From NCBI RefSeq assembly GCF_037975245.1, contig NC_092576.1, forward strand, positions 1,564,501-1,624,500: 60,000 nucleotides of DNA, read 5' to 3'. The DNA comes from Apostichopus japonicus. Lineage: Eukaryota; Echinodermata; Holothuroidea; Aspidochirotida; Stichopodidae. Under the pieces are notes generated by a model. It was not told where the DNA came from. It saw only the letters and a program-made list of their open reading frames with translations, and did not search any database. Position 1 is the first letter of the stretch; each line of letters starts with the position of its first letter. A program made the position numbers and the translations under genes. This document shows positions 28,501-36,733 of this stretch, one piece after another.

Positions 28501-31500
28501 CTCGTTGTTATCTCTTTCTTCCCCCCCCCTCTCTTTACAGTTTCCTTCTATCCTATCCCTTTCTAGTCTATACTATTATATCTTTGGTGAAATTTAAGCA
28601 TTTTCATTTTATGTTTATTTTATGGTGTCTACCTTTGCTTTCTGGCATCCTTTGTCCCTTATAGTATGTTATTTTTCTTCTGACTACTTTGTGTTATATC
28701 TTTTCTTTTGACTACTTTGTGTTATATCTTTTCTTTCTGTACGATAATGTGAGCTGTAATATCTATGAACTATTTTGGATTGTTACAGGTTTGAGCATGA
28801 GTGAACCTTGTTTCACATTCCAGCATGTATTGTGCCAGTTCTGATGATAACTTTAAAATATTGAATGATGCGCATACTATAGGCATGGAGTTCATTTAGC
28901 TATATATACTTACAATTACCAACTCATGGGTAATTTCCAGTTTCTAATTTTAAATTTATTGCACATCAAGTTATGCAGCAATGTTTTCTATCATGTGAGA
29001 ATTGCCATTTGAGAAATTCCAGGTTGCTTTATAAACTTTTTCGGGTGTATAGTTCTGTACTATGTACAATTTAGATAAGAGTTGGTTCTTTGCACTTTAC
29101 TGTTTGTGTGAATAAAGTGATTTATTGCAGTACAAAGTTCAAATTGGATATCACTCAGTACATAAAAATGTGTTTATTTTGTCAGAAGGTACACCATGCA
29201 GTATCAAACCATGTTTATACTGATTGTATGCATAAACATAAGGCAGAAAGAACAGTAACACCTGATAACATAAGTACCCAACTATGAATCTCTTGAAACA
29301 TGAAAAAATAAGAAGATGTGCCAATTGAAAAATGCAGGACAGAATTCATGTTGTGCACTCTCTATCAAATGAAGACTCTAAAACCATATCTACCTCTCCC
29401 CCCCCCCCAACCCACCCACAAGTCAATTCCAGACTCCCCACACTTATTTCCACTAATGTATAAATGTTAAGAAGTCATGATTTCAGGAGAAATGGATGTG
29501 GCTATAAACATTTTCCTGTAGAATCCGCTATCAGCTACCAGCTATCAGAATTCCTTCCATTATATCAGACCAGAGTACTGTACTGTGTATGGTGATCAAG
29601 TATCAATTCATGCATGCCGGACTCCTCAGGAAGCAAAGTGATTTACGACATGTTTGGTAATGAGTAAGCTACAGTATCTGCCAAAAAAAATCTGTTTCTT
29701 GCCAAGCAAGTACACACACATGGTAACTATTTAGTTCAAACAATTCATGAATTAATTTACACATTTGAAGTATAGGAAAACATTGCACTTTTTAATATCA
29801 TTCAGTCTGTGATGTTTGCATCCAAAACAAGGCATGTCCACGTCTATGCTATGAAAAACTTTACTTCTCAAACGATGGAAATAACCTTGTTCCATTTCCT
29901 ATGGAAAAGTTCTAGAATTCATCACTTGATAAGCACAACATAATAAATACTGGGAAATAAGTCAACACTCAACACCCCCTCCCTAATAAAGTAGAACGGT
30001 AAATGATTTATAATGAGGTACATGTTTTGAGATGACATCAAAATGTTTGCTTCCATTTGAACATGATGAACGAATTATCAAGATTATCTTTCCTTTTCTT
30101 CCTTTTTTACTCTGTAGCATATTTTGGAGCAATGCTGACAATGTTTCTTACAACAGAAGCAATTTATAATTACATCACTCTGGTCAGGTGGAGGTTTAGT
30201 CCTCTGGGGTGAAAGACTAATCGTACTTCTTCCAGGATTTGCTTCATGACTAGAGAAAAAACACATTTGTTGGCAGAAATGAGCTTGTGAGACATAGAGA
30301 AAGCATAGACACTTTATGACACATGTGTACTGCAGTGCTCAAGTGCTGTGAGTACATTTATACCGAAGATTGCATGGTTTGATCAGTTTTAACAGCTAAA
30401 TCCTCAGAAGAGACATTTGGAGTTGCAGAATGTGCTAACCCCAAACTTCAATGTGTGGGTTCAATTTTACTTTCAATTAGAGTACTTTATGACTAAATGC
30501 TACAGTAATAATGTAGCAACTACAACTCTTGATGCAGTTTCACTATTTTCAAGATAAGTGAACACATTCATGAAAATCATGACCTACTGTATACAACATG
30601 GATAGCAAGAAACAAAACAACAAGCCTCATTTTAATACAACAATAGAAAGATCATAATTGTTGTTAGTAATTAAAATAAATGTAGCATTTTCACATTAAT
30701 TGTTAACATATATGTTATAATAATACAATCATAAGAATTATCGCAATGAAATATCAGACCTTGCACTGTGGTCAGTTTGAACTCCTGTGGCAATTCCTCC
30801 TGCATGCAAAGAGAAGATGTAAGGATGAAAAGACTCATGATCTTTACATAAAAATGAAAGAAAGAGTCACCTTCTACGTCATCTTTGTATCTCACTGTGT
30901 AGTTACTGTTTACAGCAGAACATTAAGTAAGCCATCTTCGTACCCCACACAAATATGTGAAATGATAAGCAATGATTTACATAGCATGGCACACCCTACC
31001 ATCCAAACAAAACATTTATGAAATAAATGTGGTGAAATGATTGGAAAAACCTGAATGAATGGAGAAACTCAAGTTCAGAACTGAGCAAGCCTGTACTGCC
31101 AGCAGTAGTCTGTCTACCTATCACTATAGCTGGCAGTACAATAGCTCACCTGCATACTGCAGGAAATGCCCTATTTATGAAGTGACAATTAACCCAGCAC
31201 ATACAGTGTTGCCAAGACTTCCATGTATGTGTAGGAATGACAAGTTTTGTGGCAGCTGTAACACAAATGTTATGTTTGATTGTGCTTAAAAGTGCCTAAA
31301 TTCTCTGCCTTAACCCATATCATGTTTGGCCGTCTATTTGTTTCTAAAGTTGATACGCCATGAAATAATACTTAGACCTGTGAGAATTGAAGTAGCTTAA
31401 TGATTACAATAGGACACTATGCTCTACCTTATAGGCTCAATGGTAAAACCATTCTTTCTGTGTGTATATCATTTGCCTTTGTCATTGACCTCCATTTCAT

Positions 31501-31637
31501 AAACAAAAGTCTGTTCAAAGTATCTCTTTCGAGATCCTGCTAATAGGAATCACAAATGACTTCGAGTTGGTTAGAATCATGTTTGATCTCCAGAGTAAGG
31601 TAAATATGTCATCAAAACAGAACTAGTATTGTTCGAT

Positions 31638-31697
<60 letters not shown>

Positions 31698-33894
31698 GAA
31701 TGTGTAGCAAGTGGTATGACAGATACTTACCAGACAGATATCTCAATTTGAATTTTTCTGCTATTTTGGCAGCGTATACACAGCTGATGAAATCTAATCC
31801 CTCGATTAAGTTGTCTACATTTTCCTTTGAAATCTTACATCTCTTCTCAAGTTCAAGAAGTAATGCTAAAGAGGGTGTGGGTTTCCTCTTGATCTCGTCC
31901 AGGGTTCCACGCGGCAGGTTAAACACTGTTGCTAACTTCTCTACATCACTGTCATCTAGGTTATCACAGAGATCTACTTTTAAGCAACCATAGGGGGACA
32001 AATTCCATTTGGTACTGTGAAGAGCGGTGCAGAATAGAAAAAAAAAATAGCAAAACCATCAATTCACAATTGGGTGCAATAATCTGAAAATTTTGAAGAT
32101 GGAATGGACAGGTTATAAATTAATACAGGTGCGTTTAATTCCAGTTCGCAAAATGGTGAAGTGGCCGTCTGTCATGGTATAATGCATTTCAACTTCATTC
32201 ATGTTTTGCTACTCACTTGAGATCATAGAGAATCATTAAATATTCATTGGCCTCAACATAAGGCAGCATGAATAATTTTATTAGATTCACTTAATAAACC
32301 ACTCATGATTGAAGTCATACATTTATACATGCAGGATTTACAAATTTCATCCTCCAGCAAAATGGCATTTTCTCTCAATATGGTGAGACTCAGTATGATC
32401 TACCAACATTAAGTGCACATTTTGACATGTTAACAAAGTGTAAAAGTATAAGTTGGCCTGACGTTTCGATCCTAGCAGGATCTTCTTCAGAGGCTAAATG
32501 ACAAGTTACAGTAACAGAAGGGACAAAACACGCACAGAAAACAGACAAGTTAATGAGCACTGCATGTGAACACAATGAGATACATGAAAGGGGATTAGTT
32601 TACTTTTACACATTCTATTACACAGACTCTCTAGTGGATAAGCAGTTTGCTAACAGTTTTATTTTATTTTGATGTTTACAAAGTATCAGTCTTGGGACCT
32701 AAATGCTGACCTTGAATTACCTTTGACCTCAACTACAAATACTGTATACAGGTATGTCAAGTATTAAATCCAACCCTATTTTTTGTTGATATTGATGTTT
32801 AACAAATTGCCATATCAATTGTAAACAGACTGCTGACACCAAATGAGATTCAGTGTCTACCAAAAACTATAAAAGTTGGTAATCCATGGGACAACCATGA
32901 TCCACACACTTGTGATCCATTAATATTTTGTTTTTGAGAGAGAAATTATCTTTAGGCATTTCACATTTAGACCTCAAACGACCCATAATCGACAAGAACC
33001 GATAACAAGTCCCTTCTGGAAACATCCGTATACAACCAGGCATCATGATCTCATAATACCATGTTTTGTATTTAGCTGTTGAACTCTAAACAACACTTTT
33101 TGGTCACTGATTTGATGTAAATGGCTGTCAGTTTGTTTGTCTCTTGATTATATATCCAAGGCAATAACATTGTCCACCCAAAGATATTCTGTGCTTATTT
33201 TGGCTGAGCTTTGTGAATCTTACAAGCAGCTGTCCCATATAGCATATATGCATCATAAACTTCGAGCATGTTGGAACTTGGTATCTTTCAAACATTCACT
33301 GCTCGAAGATGTAGGAATGGGTTGGGAGAAATGCTCCCTAACGATGCATTCCATGAGGGTGCTTAATCATTCAGCTGGATCCTTTGTAGTAGCAACAGGT
33401 GTTATATTATAAACATGCACCCTGATATACAAATATATACAATTGCAAATTAGACCGAAAGTTAGCACAGTTTATACTTTCAATAAGGCTCATCATTACA
33501 ATTGCCTTCAGACTCAAACCATTACTCCAGACAAGAAAAGACATATTTTGCATTTCATGTGTACCTTATAATATATGTATTATTGACATTCTGAAGAAAA
33601 AGTATTGACATTTGGATCAATAAGTTCTTGAAACTTAACAATATTCCATCTGGGCCGCCATATATTCACAAATCTGAAATTCTTCCGTTGACAACATCAA
33701 AACTCAGCAGTTATCTAGCCCTCATTTTCGGGAAGCTTCGTACAATGTGAAACTGCTGTTATTCGATCTAGGTACTGTAACAAGATAACAAATGCAATCA
33801 CATAATGTTGACTTGATTATTGATGAATACCATATATATATACATACCTAGATGCTGAACCCTGTCTAGATATTTGCCTCGATGGTGCAGCCAT
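617..33894 (-). CDS. HELZ2-like: DED-zinc finger-kinase-helicase-RNB multidomain protein (HELZ2-like), 22 coding exons
   Basis: This is a single spliced gene read by joining exons on the minus strand. All 21 junctions between coding exons keep frame, and the CDS sums to 8,331 nt (2,776 aa plus stop). Domain order by residue is: DED-like fold about 26-105; Cys-rich knot 154-168; C2H2/U1 finger 349-371; CCCH finger 401-421; IRE1/RNase L-like kinase about 487-745; HELZ-type beta-barrel/stalk about 770-1108; SF1 helicase about 1130-1540; charged linker; RNB about 1960-2330; HELZ2-type C-terminus to 2776. Helicase plus RNB is the HELZ2 hallmark. Vertebrate HELZ2 has a second helicase after RNB, which is absent here, and it lacks the DED and the kinase. 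The likely role is RNA sensing, unwinding or decay linked to kinase and death-fold signalling; this is inference. Exons, start choice and oddities are in the block entries below. The exon model is strong but not backed by transcripts. Confidence 0.85.
5483..10818 (-). CDS. HELZ2-like gene exons 17-22: SF1 (UPF1-like) RNA helicase core
   Basis: Exons are 17: 10567-10818; 18: 9600-9793; 19: 8088-8284; 20: 6960-7241 (or to 7331); 21: 6503-6613; 22: 5483-5558. Helicase motifs in order are: Q-like LNHRQEEA (from 1130); Walker A GPFGTGKT (1159-1166); motif Ia CTHSNSAAD; TTLSTA; Walker B VDEAGQ (D1288 E1289); motif III GDHKQLRP (from 1315); DNYRMEQEI (motif IV-like); and VHNVQGKQF at the exon 22/23 junction (motif V). 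Motif VI, AFTRAR, is at 1522-1527 in exon 23. All ATPase residues expected for a UPF1/MOV10/HELZ enzyme are present, so it is probably an active RNA helicase. Exon 20 has two in-frame acceptors (see findings). Confidence 0.88.
8630..8945 (+). repeat. TGACCT repeat family cluster with DR4 and DR1 arrangement
   Basis: At 8781-8803 three TGACCT half-sites are spaced by CACA (DR4) and then by one T (DR1, TGACCTTTGACCT). More half-sites occur near 8640 and 8920. It lies in intron 18 of the HELZ2-like gene. Confidence 0.7.
11257..16090 (-). CDS. HELZ2-like gene exons 13-16: linker and HELZ/MOV10-type stalk before the helicase core
   Basis: Exon 13 is 16032-16090, exon 14 is 15270-15383, exon 15 is 13294-13784 and exon 16 is 11257-11679. 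Phases match throughout (exon 12 one base, 13 phase 0, 14 phase 0, 15 two bases, 16 two bases). Residues about 747-1108 contain DVEIQCDDKLSVIITKKGH and KHTWTFRVKCKG, a beta-rich segment like the HELZ N-terminal CS-like region. Next come YPLKTLEVKLMD, a MTWEEEKACKKEMKRFN stretch matching the HELZ/MOV10 'LLxxEE...E...FN' helix, and the barrel ending FPPGKMFPRF. This is the stalk and 1B barrel that precede the ATPase core in UPF1-like helicases. Intron 12 carries a copy of MITE family 1. Confidence 0.75.
14998..15180 (+). repeat. SINE family 1, 5'-truncated copy
   Basis: This copy starts at AGATTAATGTATGTC, just past the tRNA-like head of the full copy, and runs to the same GCTTGCAGGAGGATC end and CATACATACA tail. 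It lies in intron 14 of the HELZ2-like gene, antisense. Confidence 0.8.
15640..15900 (+). repeat. TGACCT repeat family with three half-sites at 10-bp spacing
   Basis: TGACCT starts at 15770, 15780 and 15790, i.e. direct repeats with 4-bp spacers. CAATAAGGTGAATCTACATA upstream and CAAATATGATG downstream identify the family. It lies in intron 13. Confidence 0.7.
16117..16484. mobile_element. MITE-like element family 1, copy in intron 12
   Basis: It is about 368 bp with imperfect ends GTCAAGCCTGCCTATAG and CTAGAGGCAGGGAAGATCG. It aligns along its length with 24522-24884 (e.g. TTACTTGATAGCATAAACTA, AATCATGAATTTGTGCAGAG). It lies just upstream of exon 13. No target duplication is obvious in this copy. 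Confidence 0.7.
16673..16828 (+). mobile_element. MITE-like element family 2, copy 1
   Basis: The inverted ends are TTCAGACTGAGGAC and GTCCTCAGTCAGAA. The 156-bp body matches the reverse complement of 26693-26842, for example GGACCCCATTGYYTTTTYCA. It lies in intron 12. Confidence 0.7.
17198..19921 (-). CDS. HELZ2-like gene exons 10-12: IRE1/RNase L-type Ser/Thr kinase domain
   Basis: Exon 10 is 19453-19921, exon 11 is 18266-18426 and exon 12 is 17198-17429. They encode a near-complete protein kinase domain. Visible motifs are the ATP Lys in DYVAVKEL (K518), a helix-C Glu near 530-533, GIIHRDLKPSNVL with catalytic D607 and N612, DFG at 624-626, and GTQCWLASE in place of the usual APE. SDV is followed by YYILSKGHHPF and later a RPKIEDCLQQ end. 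The SKGHHPF stretch and the general layout resemble IRE1 and RNase L kinases. Catalytic residues are kept; the Gly loop is reduced (AQGSHNVLI). No KEN ribonuclease domain follows: two short exons lead straight into the helicase stalk. Confidence 0.85.
20923..22475 (-). CDS. HELZ2-like gene exons 8-9: C2H2/U1-type and CCCH zinc fingers
   Basis: Exon 8 is 22268-22475 and exon 9 is 20923-21085. Exon 8 encodes a C-x2-C-x12-H-x5-H finger (C349, C352, H365, H371) of the matrin/U1 type. The intron splits the second module, a CCCH finger C-x9-C-x5-C-x3-H (C401, C411, C417, H421), ending CPYAHSKGELEEW. The phase is exact (two bases plus one giving Leu405). The '...CPYAHS..EL.EW..R' tail is typical of the CCCH fingers in HELZ, HELZ2 and ZC3H7 proteins, which contact RNA. 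The finger pair sits immediately before the kinase exon, and exon 9 ends in phase 0. Confidence 0.8.
21225..21990 (+). repeat. Intronic ~170-bp repeat with TGACCT half-sites, multi-unit cluster
   Basis: Four or more diverged units each contain CTTTGACCTCTA(A/T)TGACC, then AACAATAGGG, CAATAAGGTGGATC, CAAGTATGAAGT and TTTACAAAGTTTTC. The same family occurs at 5170-5345, 8630-8945, 14625-14670, 15640-15900, 24895-25075, 32680-32760 and, reversed, 27090-27660, all within the HELZ2-like gene. It is non-coding. Confidence 0.75.
23278..27926 (-). CDS. HELZ2-like gene exons 6-7: helical region of unknown fold
   Basis: Exon 6 is 27815-27926 (acceptor TTTATAG, donor G|GTATGT). Exon 7 is 23278-23661 (acceptor TTCTTAG, donor G|GTAAAT). 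They encode residues 171-336. After a Pro/Gln-rich stretch comes a helix-prone segment containing SNVQQRCSQQLEFLKQKI, then alternating hydrophobic segments such as GDQLQLHLRIS and LQLKILLDEQSV that look like beta strands. I cannot assign a domain. Its place directly ahead of the zinc fingers suggests a structured N-terminal module. The 4.2-kb intron between the two exons carries a SINE, two MITE-like elements and reverse-strand copies of the TGACCT repeat family. Confidence 0.65.
24522..24884. mobile_element. MITE-like element family 1, copy in intron 6
   Basis: This 363-bp copy is flanked on both sides by ATGTAC (24516-24521 and 24885-24890), a likely target duplication. It is inserted inside a copy of the TGACCT repeat family, which resumes after it. 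Ends are GACGTCAAGCCTGCC and GGCAGGGAAGATCG. Confidence 0.72.
26399..26652 (+). repeat. tRNA-derived SINE, family 1, full-length copy
   Basis: The 5' head is tRNA-like: A box TAGCTCAGTGG at 26406-26416 and B box GGTTCGAGTC at 26450-26459. A tRNA-unrelated body follows with a conserved hairpin-rich end (GAGTTCCTGCTTGCAGGAGG) and a (CATA)n tail. Related copies are at 14998-15180, 34723-34862 (minus strand) and 55644-55886. It lies in intron 6 of the HELZ2-like gene, antisense to it. The anticodon stem is poor, so it is not a working tRNA. Confidence 0.85.
26693..26842 (-). mobile_element. MITE-like element family 2, copy 2
   Basis: This is a 150-bp reverse-oriented copy with ends TTCTGACTGAGGAC and GTCCCAAGTCTGAA. 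It lies about 40 bp after the tail of the family 1 SINE in intron 6. Confidence 0.7.
27090..27660 (-). repeat. TGACCT repeat family, reversed cluster
   Basis: AGGTCAACAAAGGTCAAAG, TTGGTATGTAGATTC and CAAGAACCCTGTTG are the reverse complement of the family consensus. About three units are present. It lies in intron 6. Confidence 0.7.
30111..30799 (-). CDS. HELZ2-like gene exons 4-5: linker and Cys-rich knot
   Basis: Exon 4 is 30760-30799, only 40 nt, and its donor AAG|GTCTGA is weak. Exon 5 is 30111-30249. The phases fit exactly: exon 3 leaves one base, exon 4 leaves two, exon 5 ends in phase 0. Together they encode a Ser/Pro-rich linker followed by a compact cluster, CFCCKKHCQHCSKIC, with Cys at 154, 156, 157, 161, 164, 168 and His at 160 and 163. 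The spacing would suit binding of one zinc ion, but I do not recognise a named family. Exon 4 is the weakest exon in the model because of its size and donor, and could be alternatively spliced; skipping it would break the frame. Confidence 0.6.
31640..31692. repeat. (AT)n microsatellite
   Basis: A pure AT dinucleotide run of about 53 bases lies directly downstream of the donor of the DED exon. It will produce length variation and spurious reading frames. Confidence 0.95.
31731..32014 (-). CDS. HELZ2-like gene exon 3: death-effector-domain-like fold
   Basis: This exon encodes residues about 16-111 (acceptor CTTCACAG, donor G|GTAAGT). It matches the DED/death-fold pattern of six short amphipathic helices. 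VDLCDNLDDSDVEKLA (29-44) looks like helices 1-2, FNLPRGTLDEI (47-57) fits the following turn and helix, SLALLLELEKRCKIS (64-78) is the DED-style helix with LLxxLE, and ENVDNLIEGL (80-89) fits helix 5. DEDs and related death folds mediate homotypic assembly of caspase and innate-immune adaptor complexes. It could also be called a death domain; the LLELEKRCKISKENV stretch is why I prefer DED. An (AT)n microsatellite starts a few tens of bases past the donor. The link to the rest of the gene rests on phase agreement through exons 4-7. Confidence 0.7.
32456..32494 (-). ncRNA. Small hammerhead ribozyme of the dimeric, Penelope-associated type
   Basis: Read on the minus strand, this 39-base segment has the hammerhead conserved core. 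Stem I is GCCT paired with AGGC. The core CTGAAGA (CUGANGA) is followed by stem II, GATCC-TGCTA-GGATC, then GAAAC, with cleavage site GTC. Stem III is reduced to the self-complementary ACGT inside GAAACGTC, so two RNA copies would pair through it and cleave as a dimer. Such variants are known from Penelope-like retroelements. It sits in intron 2 of the HELZ2-like gene, on the same strand. No Penelope reverse transcriptase was seen nearby, so the element is truncated or the ribozyme stands alone. Confidence 0.7.
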
Positions 33895-33924
33895 CTTCAT
33901 GTGATGACATCACAGTACATCATA
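33848..33924 (-). CDS. HELZ2-like gene exon 2: translation start
   Basis: The acceptor CTGTCAG precedes base 33924 and the donor AG|GTATGT follows 33848. Two in-frame ATGs occur, at 33900-33898 and 33894-33892. The second has the better Kozak context (A at -3, G at +4: AAGATGG), so I count residues from it: MAAPSRQISRQGSAS. The exon ends with two bases of a Ser codon, which the next exon completes in frame. The leader contains a short upstream ORF whose stop overlaps the first in-frame ATG (see findings). No signal peptide is visible; the start is a short basic/Ser-rich tail ahead of the death fold. Confidence 0.7.
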
Positions 33925-34722
33925 CTGACAGAAAATGAAGAATACAACATCTGAGGTTTTAGAGAACTACTGTTACAAACAATGTAAAGAGTTTTTAAAG
34001 CAAAATGTACCAAAAATTAAGTTGAATTGATTGATTGATTTGAATGTACATATATGTATACTGTACTTCGTCCATGCCAGTCCACCACTGTGACATATAC
34101 AGTAACTGTATGAGGTCATCAGTACTGACTATTGCCCCAAATGATGCTAGAAAGTAAAATAGTCTAGTCTTTTATGTAACCTTCAATCATCATTAAAACC
34201 CATTTTGACCTCCCCTGTATATGTACCACATTTGAAGACACCTTTGAAGAACAGAATTATAGTTTTATGTGAAAAAGTTATGACTTATTTCATTTTTGAT
34301 TAATGCATAATCCAGCACTTGTTTGGAACTAGTCCTATCATGTAAAGTACACCATAGCACTGCTGACCAACAATAATAATGACCATACAGTTCCAACACA
34401 TGTTGGCCAAAATTTCATTTAGACAGCAGGGAATGACAAGGTAACTGCAGGCATCAGAATGGTTCCAATCCAGGAAACACAGGTAAAAGTAAGAAAAAAA
34501 CTTATGTAGCCTAGCCTATATATGGAATTAAAATTTCAGAATTGAATCATATCAATTTCTAAAAATACATTCCCATTGACCCAACCTTTTATACTTTTAT
34601 ATCTTTTTGGCTTGTTAGTGAATTACTATAGTCAAACTTGAAAATGTTAGTCAATCTTTTATTTGCATTCAAACACAAAAACCTGAAATAGAAAAGGAAA
34701 ATCCCAATGACTTACAAACTAT

Positions 34723-34862
34723 GATGTATGTATGCGTGTACGTATGTGTATGTATGTATTGTAGGTCCTCCTGCCATCAGAAACTCGCAAAGAAGCCTCA
34801 TTGGCTTATCAAAGCCGCAAGCTGATCGAAGTCAGTCTCTTTTTTAGATTCATATTTAACGA
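34723..34862 (-). repeat. SINE family 1, 3'-end fragment
   Basis: The tail (here (ATGT)n on the plus strand) and the terminal hairpin region of family 1 are present in reverse orientation; the head is missing. It lies in the 5' UTR intron of the HELZ2-like gene, same strand as the gene. Confidence 0.75.
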
Positions 34863-35112
34863 CTTCATATGACTTCATATTTAATGACTTCATATTTTCA
34901 TTGTCTGGAAAAGATGGGCTTTTTTGTAAGCAAATAACTGTGAACCAAAAGTCAGTTGCTTGTCAGGTCAGTATTTGACAGGTTGTATAATATTAATTAG
35001 GGAGGATGCCGTAAGTTGTGTGGTGAATTTTCCACGACGGTCTGGACAATTAACATTAACAATTTACGTTAGGCTAGGCCTACTGAAAGTGACAATGCAC
35101 TGATAATGTTAC

Positions 35113-35345
35113 CTGTGTACGTCTGTCAGAAAGAGGTCGGAGATCGAAAACGTTTGGGTCGTAAGAACCTTCAACATGAGTTGTAACTTCTATAGATCGA
35201 ACAAAATGTCGCACAGCTTTACATACCAAGAACTATGAACACGAAACACGATATTCATCCACGATGAAGTGAGAGAATCAGGATAGATACACCAGTTCTT
35301 CGTTGTGCTTTCGAGTTCGCCGTCTACCGCCTTACCACATACAGC
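35113..35345 (-). other. Putative non-coding first exon (5' UTR) and promoter side of the HELZ2-like gene
   Basis: Reading on the minus strand, a good splice donor (CACAG then GTAACATT) lies at 35113/35112. No coding frame upstream of it joins the start exon. The sequence between about 35345 and 35113 is therefore the best candidate for a 5' UTR exon spliced to the exon ending at 33848. The upstream end is a guess: AT-rich TATA-like sequence lies near 35381-35392, and a relaxed kappa-B-like site GGAAAACCCC lies at 35424-35433. The first base of the transcript cannot be placed from sequence alone. Confidence 0.45.
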
Positions 35346-35709
35346 AATACATGACAATTATGGACTTTCACGCCCCTGAATATATTTATTACGCAAACAT
35401 TGACTTCCCGTTTTGGCAATCCTGGAAAACCCCAGTTGCAACATTGAATTATGATGTGCGCATGCGCACCTAACTTAATATTAGTACTTGCTTAAAACAG
35501 AGCCATGGAAACCGGGAACAGGGAGCGCTTTACCCCCTCCTAGGTCGAAATCGGGGGGGGGGGAGACGCCCAGGTTTGGAGGTAAAAAATAATGTGATAC
35601 GCGGTCAATGCGAAAAAGTTTTTTTGGTTATGTGCAGTGGCTGGGCTGAGGGGCTATAGGGAGAATTTGTGTACTACTGTTGGGTGTCAATTTAGCCAGA
35701 ATATCGCAT

Positions 35710-35885
35710 CTAAACATAGGCGTACGGGACCATTTCAGTTTGGGGGGCAGAACTTTTTGTGCCCGAAAGTTCCTGTGACACTATCTAAGCGGAGCGCCAC
35801 CATCGGTTGGCGCGTAGCGTACAAGAAAATTTTTGGCACACAATGCCTCTCAGATTGCCGGAAACGGCACTTAGGCTGAGGCCTT
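35710..35885 (+). repeat. Copy of the AAGCGGAGCGC core repeat
   Basis: ACTATCTAAGCGGAGCGCCA, GGTTGGCGCG and GCCGGAAACGGCACTT occur in the same order and spacing as at 48120, 48770 and 53205. A CATAGGCGTACGGGACC segment just upstream looks like an element end. Confidence 0.55.
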
Positions 35886-36272
35886 GCAAGTTGCATCTAA
35901 ACATTCTTTATTTTATAATCTCACGTTTTAGAAATTTACACTTCCCCAAAAATTTGGTAAATAAGAAGAAGAAAAAATGGTAACATCACTTTGAAGGGGA
36001 AAAATGGGACAGTATATTTTTTAAGCTCCTATTTAGTTACCTTATTTATTATTTTAAGACAGTACTCAGCTACCTCCAGAAAAACATACATTGTTCAACG
36101 ACACGTAGGCGGGATAATGTCGCTGTGTCGGGTGAGACTGCAATTTGTCTCACAAAAAAGTATAAAATATAACAAAGAATATGATAAACCTGTACTTCTA
36201 GGCTTGTAGGCACCCCCCCCCCCCACCATCCATGAAAAAGAAAATGTTTCTTATATGCACTCATTATCGGGG
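35886..36272. other. Intergenic, nothing recognised
   Basis: This stretch between the AAGCGGAGCGC repeat and the foldback element shows a poly-C run at 36213-36223 and no coding signal I can support. Confidence 0.5.
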
Positions 36273-36276
36273 ATGT

Positions 36277-36733
36277 CTATGGCGGGCCATCAGTCTCAAA
36301 TCATGGGAGATCGACTTATACCGATTTAAATCGACATATACCAGTTTCCTTCGACATATACCAGTTTCCTTCGACTTATACCAGTTTTATTCTACATATC
36401 ATCGATTTAAATCGACATATACCAGTTTCATTCTACATATCATCGATTTAAATCGACATATACCAGTTTCATTCTACATATCATCGATTTAAATCGACAT
36501 ATACCAGTTTCATTCTACATATCATCGATTTATTTTACTTATCATCGATTTAAATCGATGATAAGTAAAATAAATCGATGATATGTAGAATGAAACTGGT
36601 ATATGTCGATTTAAATCGGTAGAAGTCAATTTCAGCTGCTGGAAACTGGTATAAGTCGAAGGAAACTGGTATATGTCGATTTAAATCGGTATAAGTCGAT
36701 CTCCCATGATTTGAGACTGATGGCCCGCCATAG
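36277..36733. mobile_element. 457-bp foldback element with 4-bp target duplication
   Basis: The two halves are near-perfect inverted repeats centred on ATCGATTTAAATCGAT near 36545. The ends read CTATGGCGGGCCATCAG and its complement, and ATGT flanks both sides (36273-36276 and 36734-36737). The left arm carries extra tandem 41-bp units (CATATACCAGTTTCATTCTA... with ATCGATTTAAATCGA). There is no coding capacity; a frame that crosses it only reads the repeats. Confidence 0.85.

Noticed and set aside
36232-36492. Repeat protein with SFDLYQFY-type units
   Set aside because: The frame only reads the 41-bp tandem units of the foldback element.
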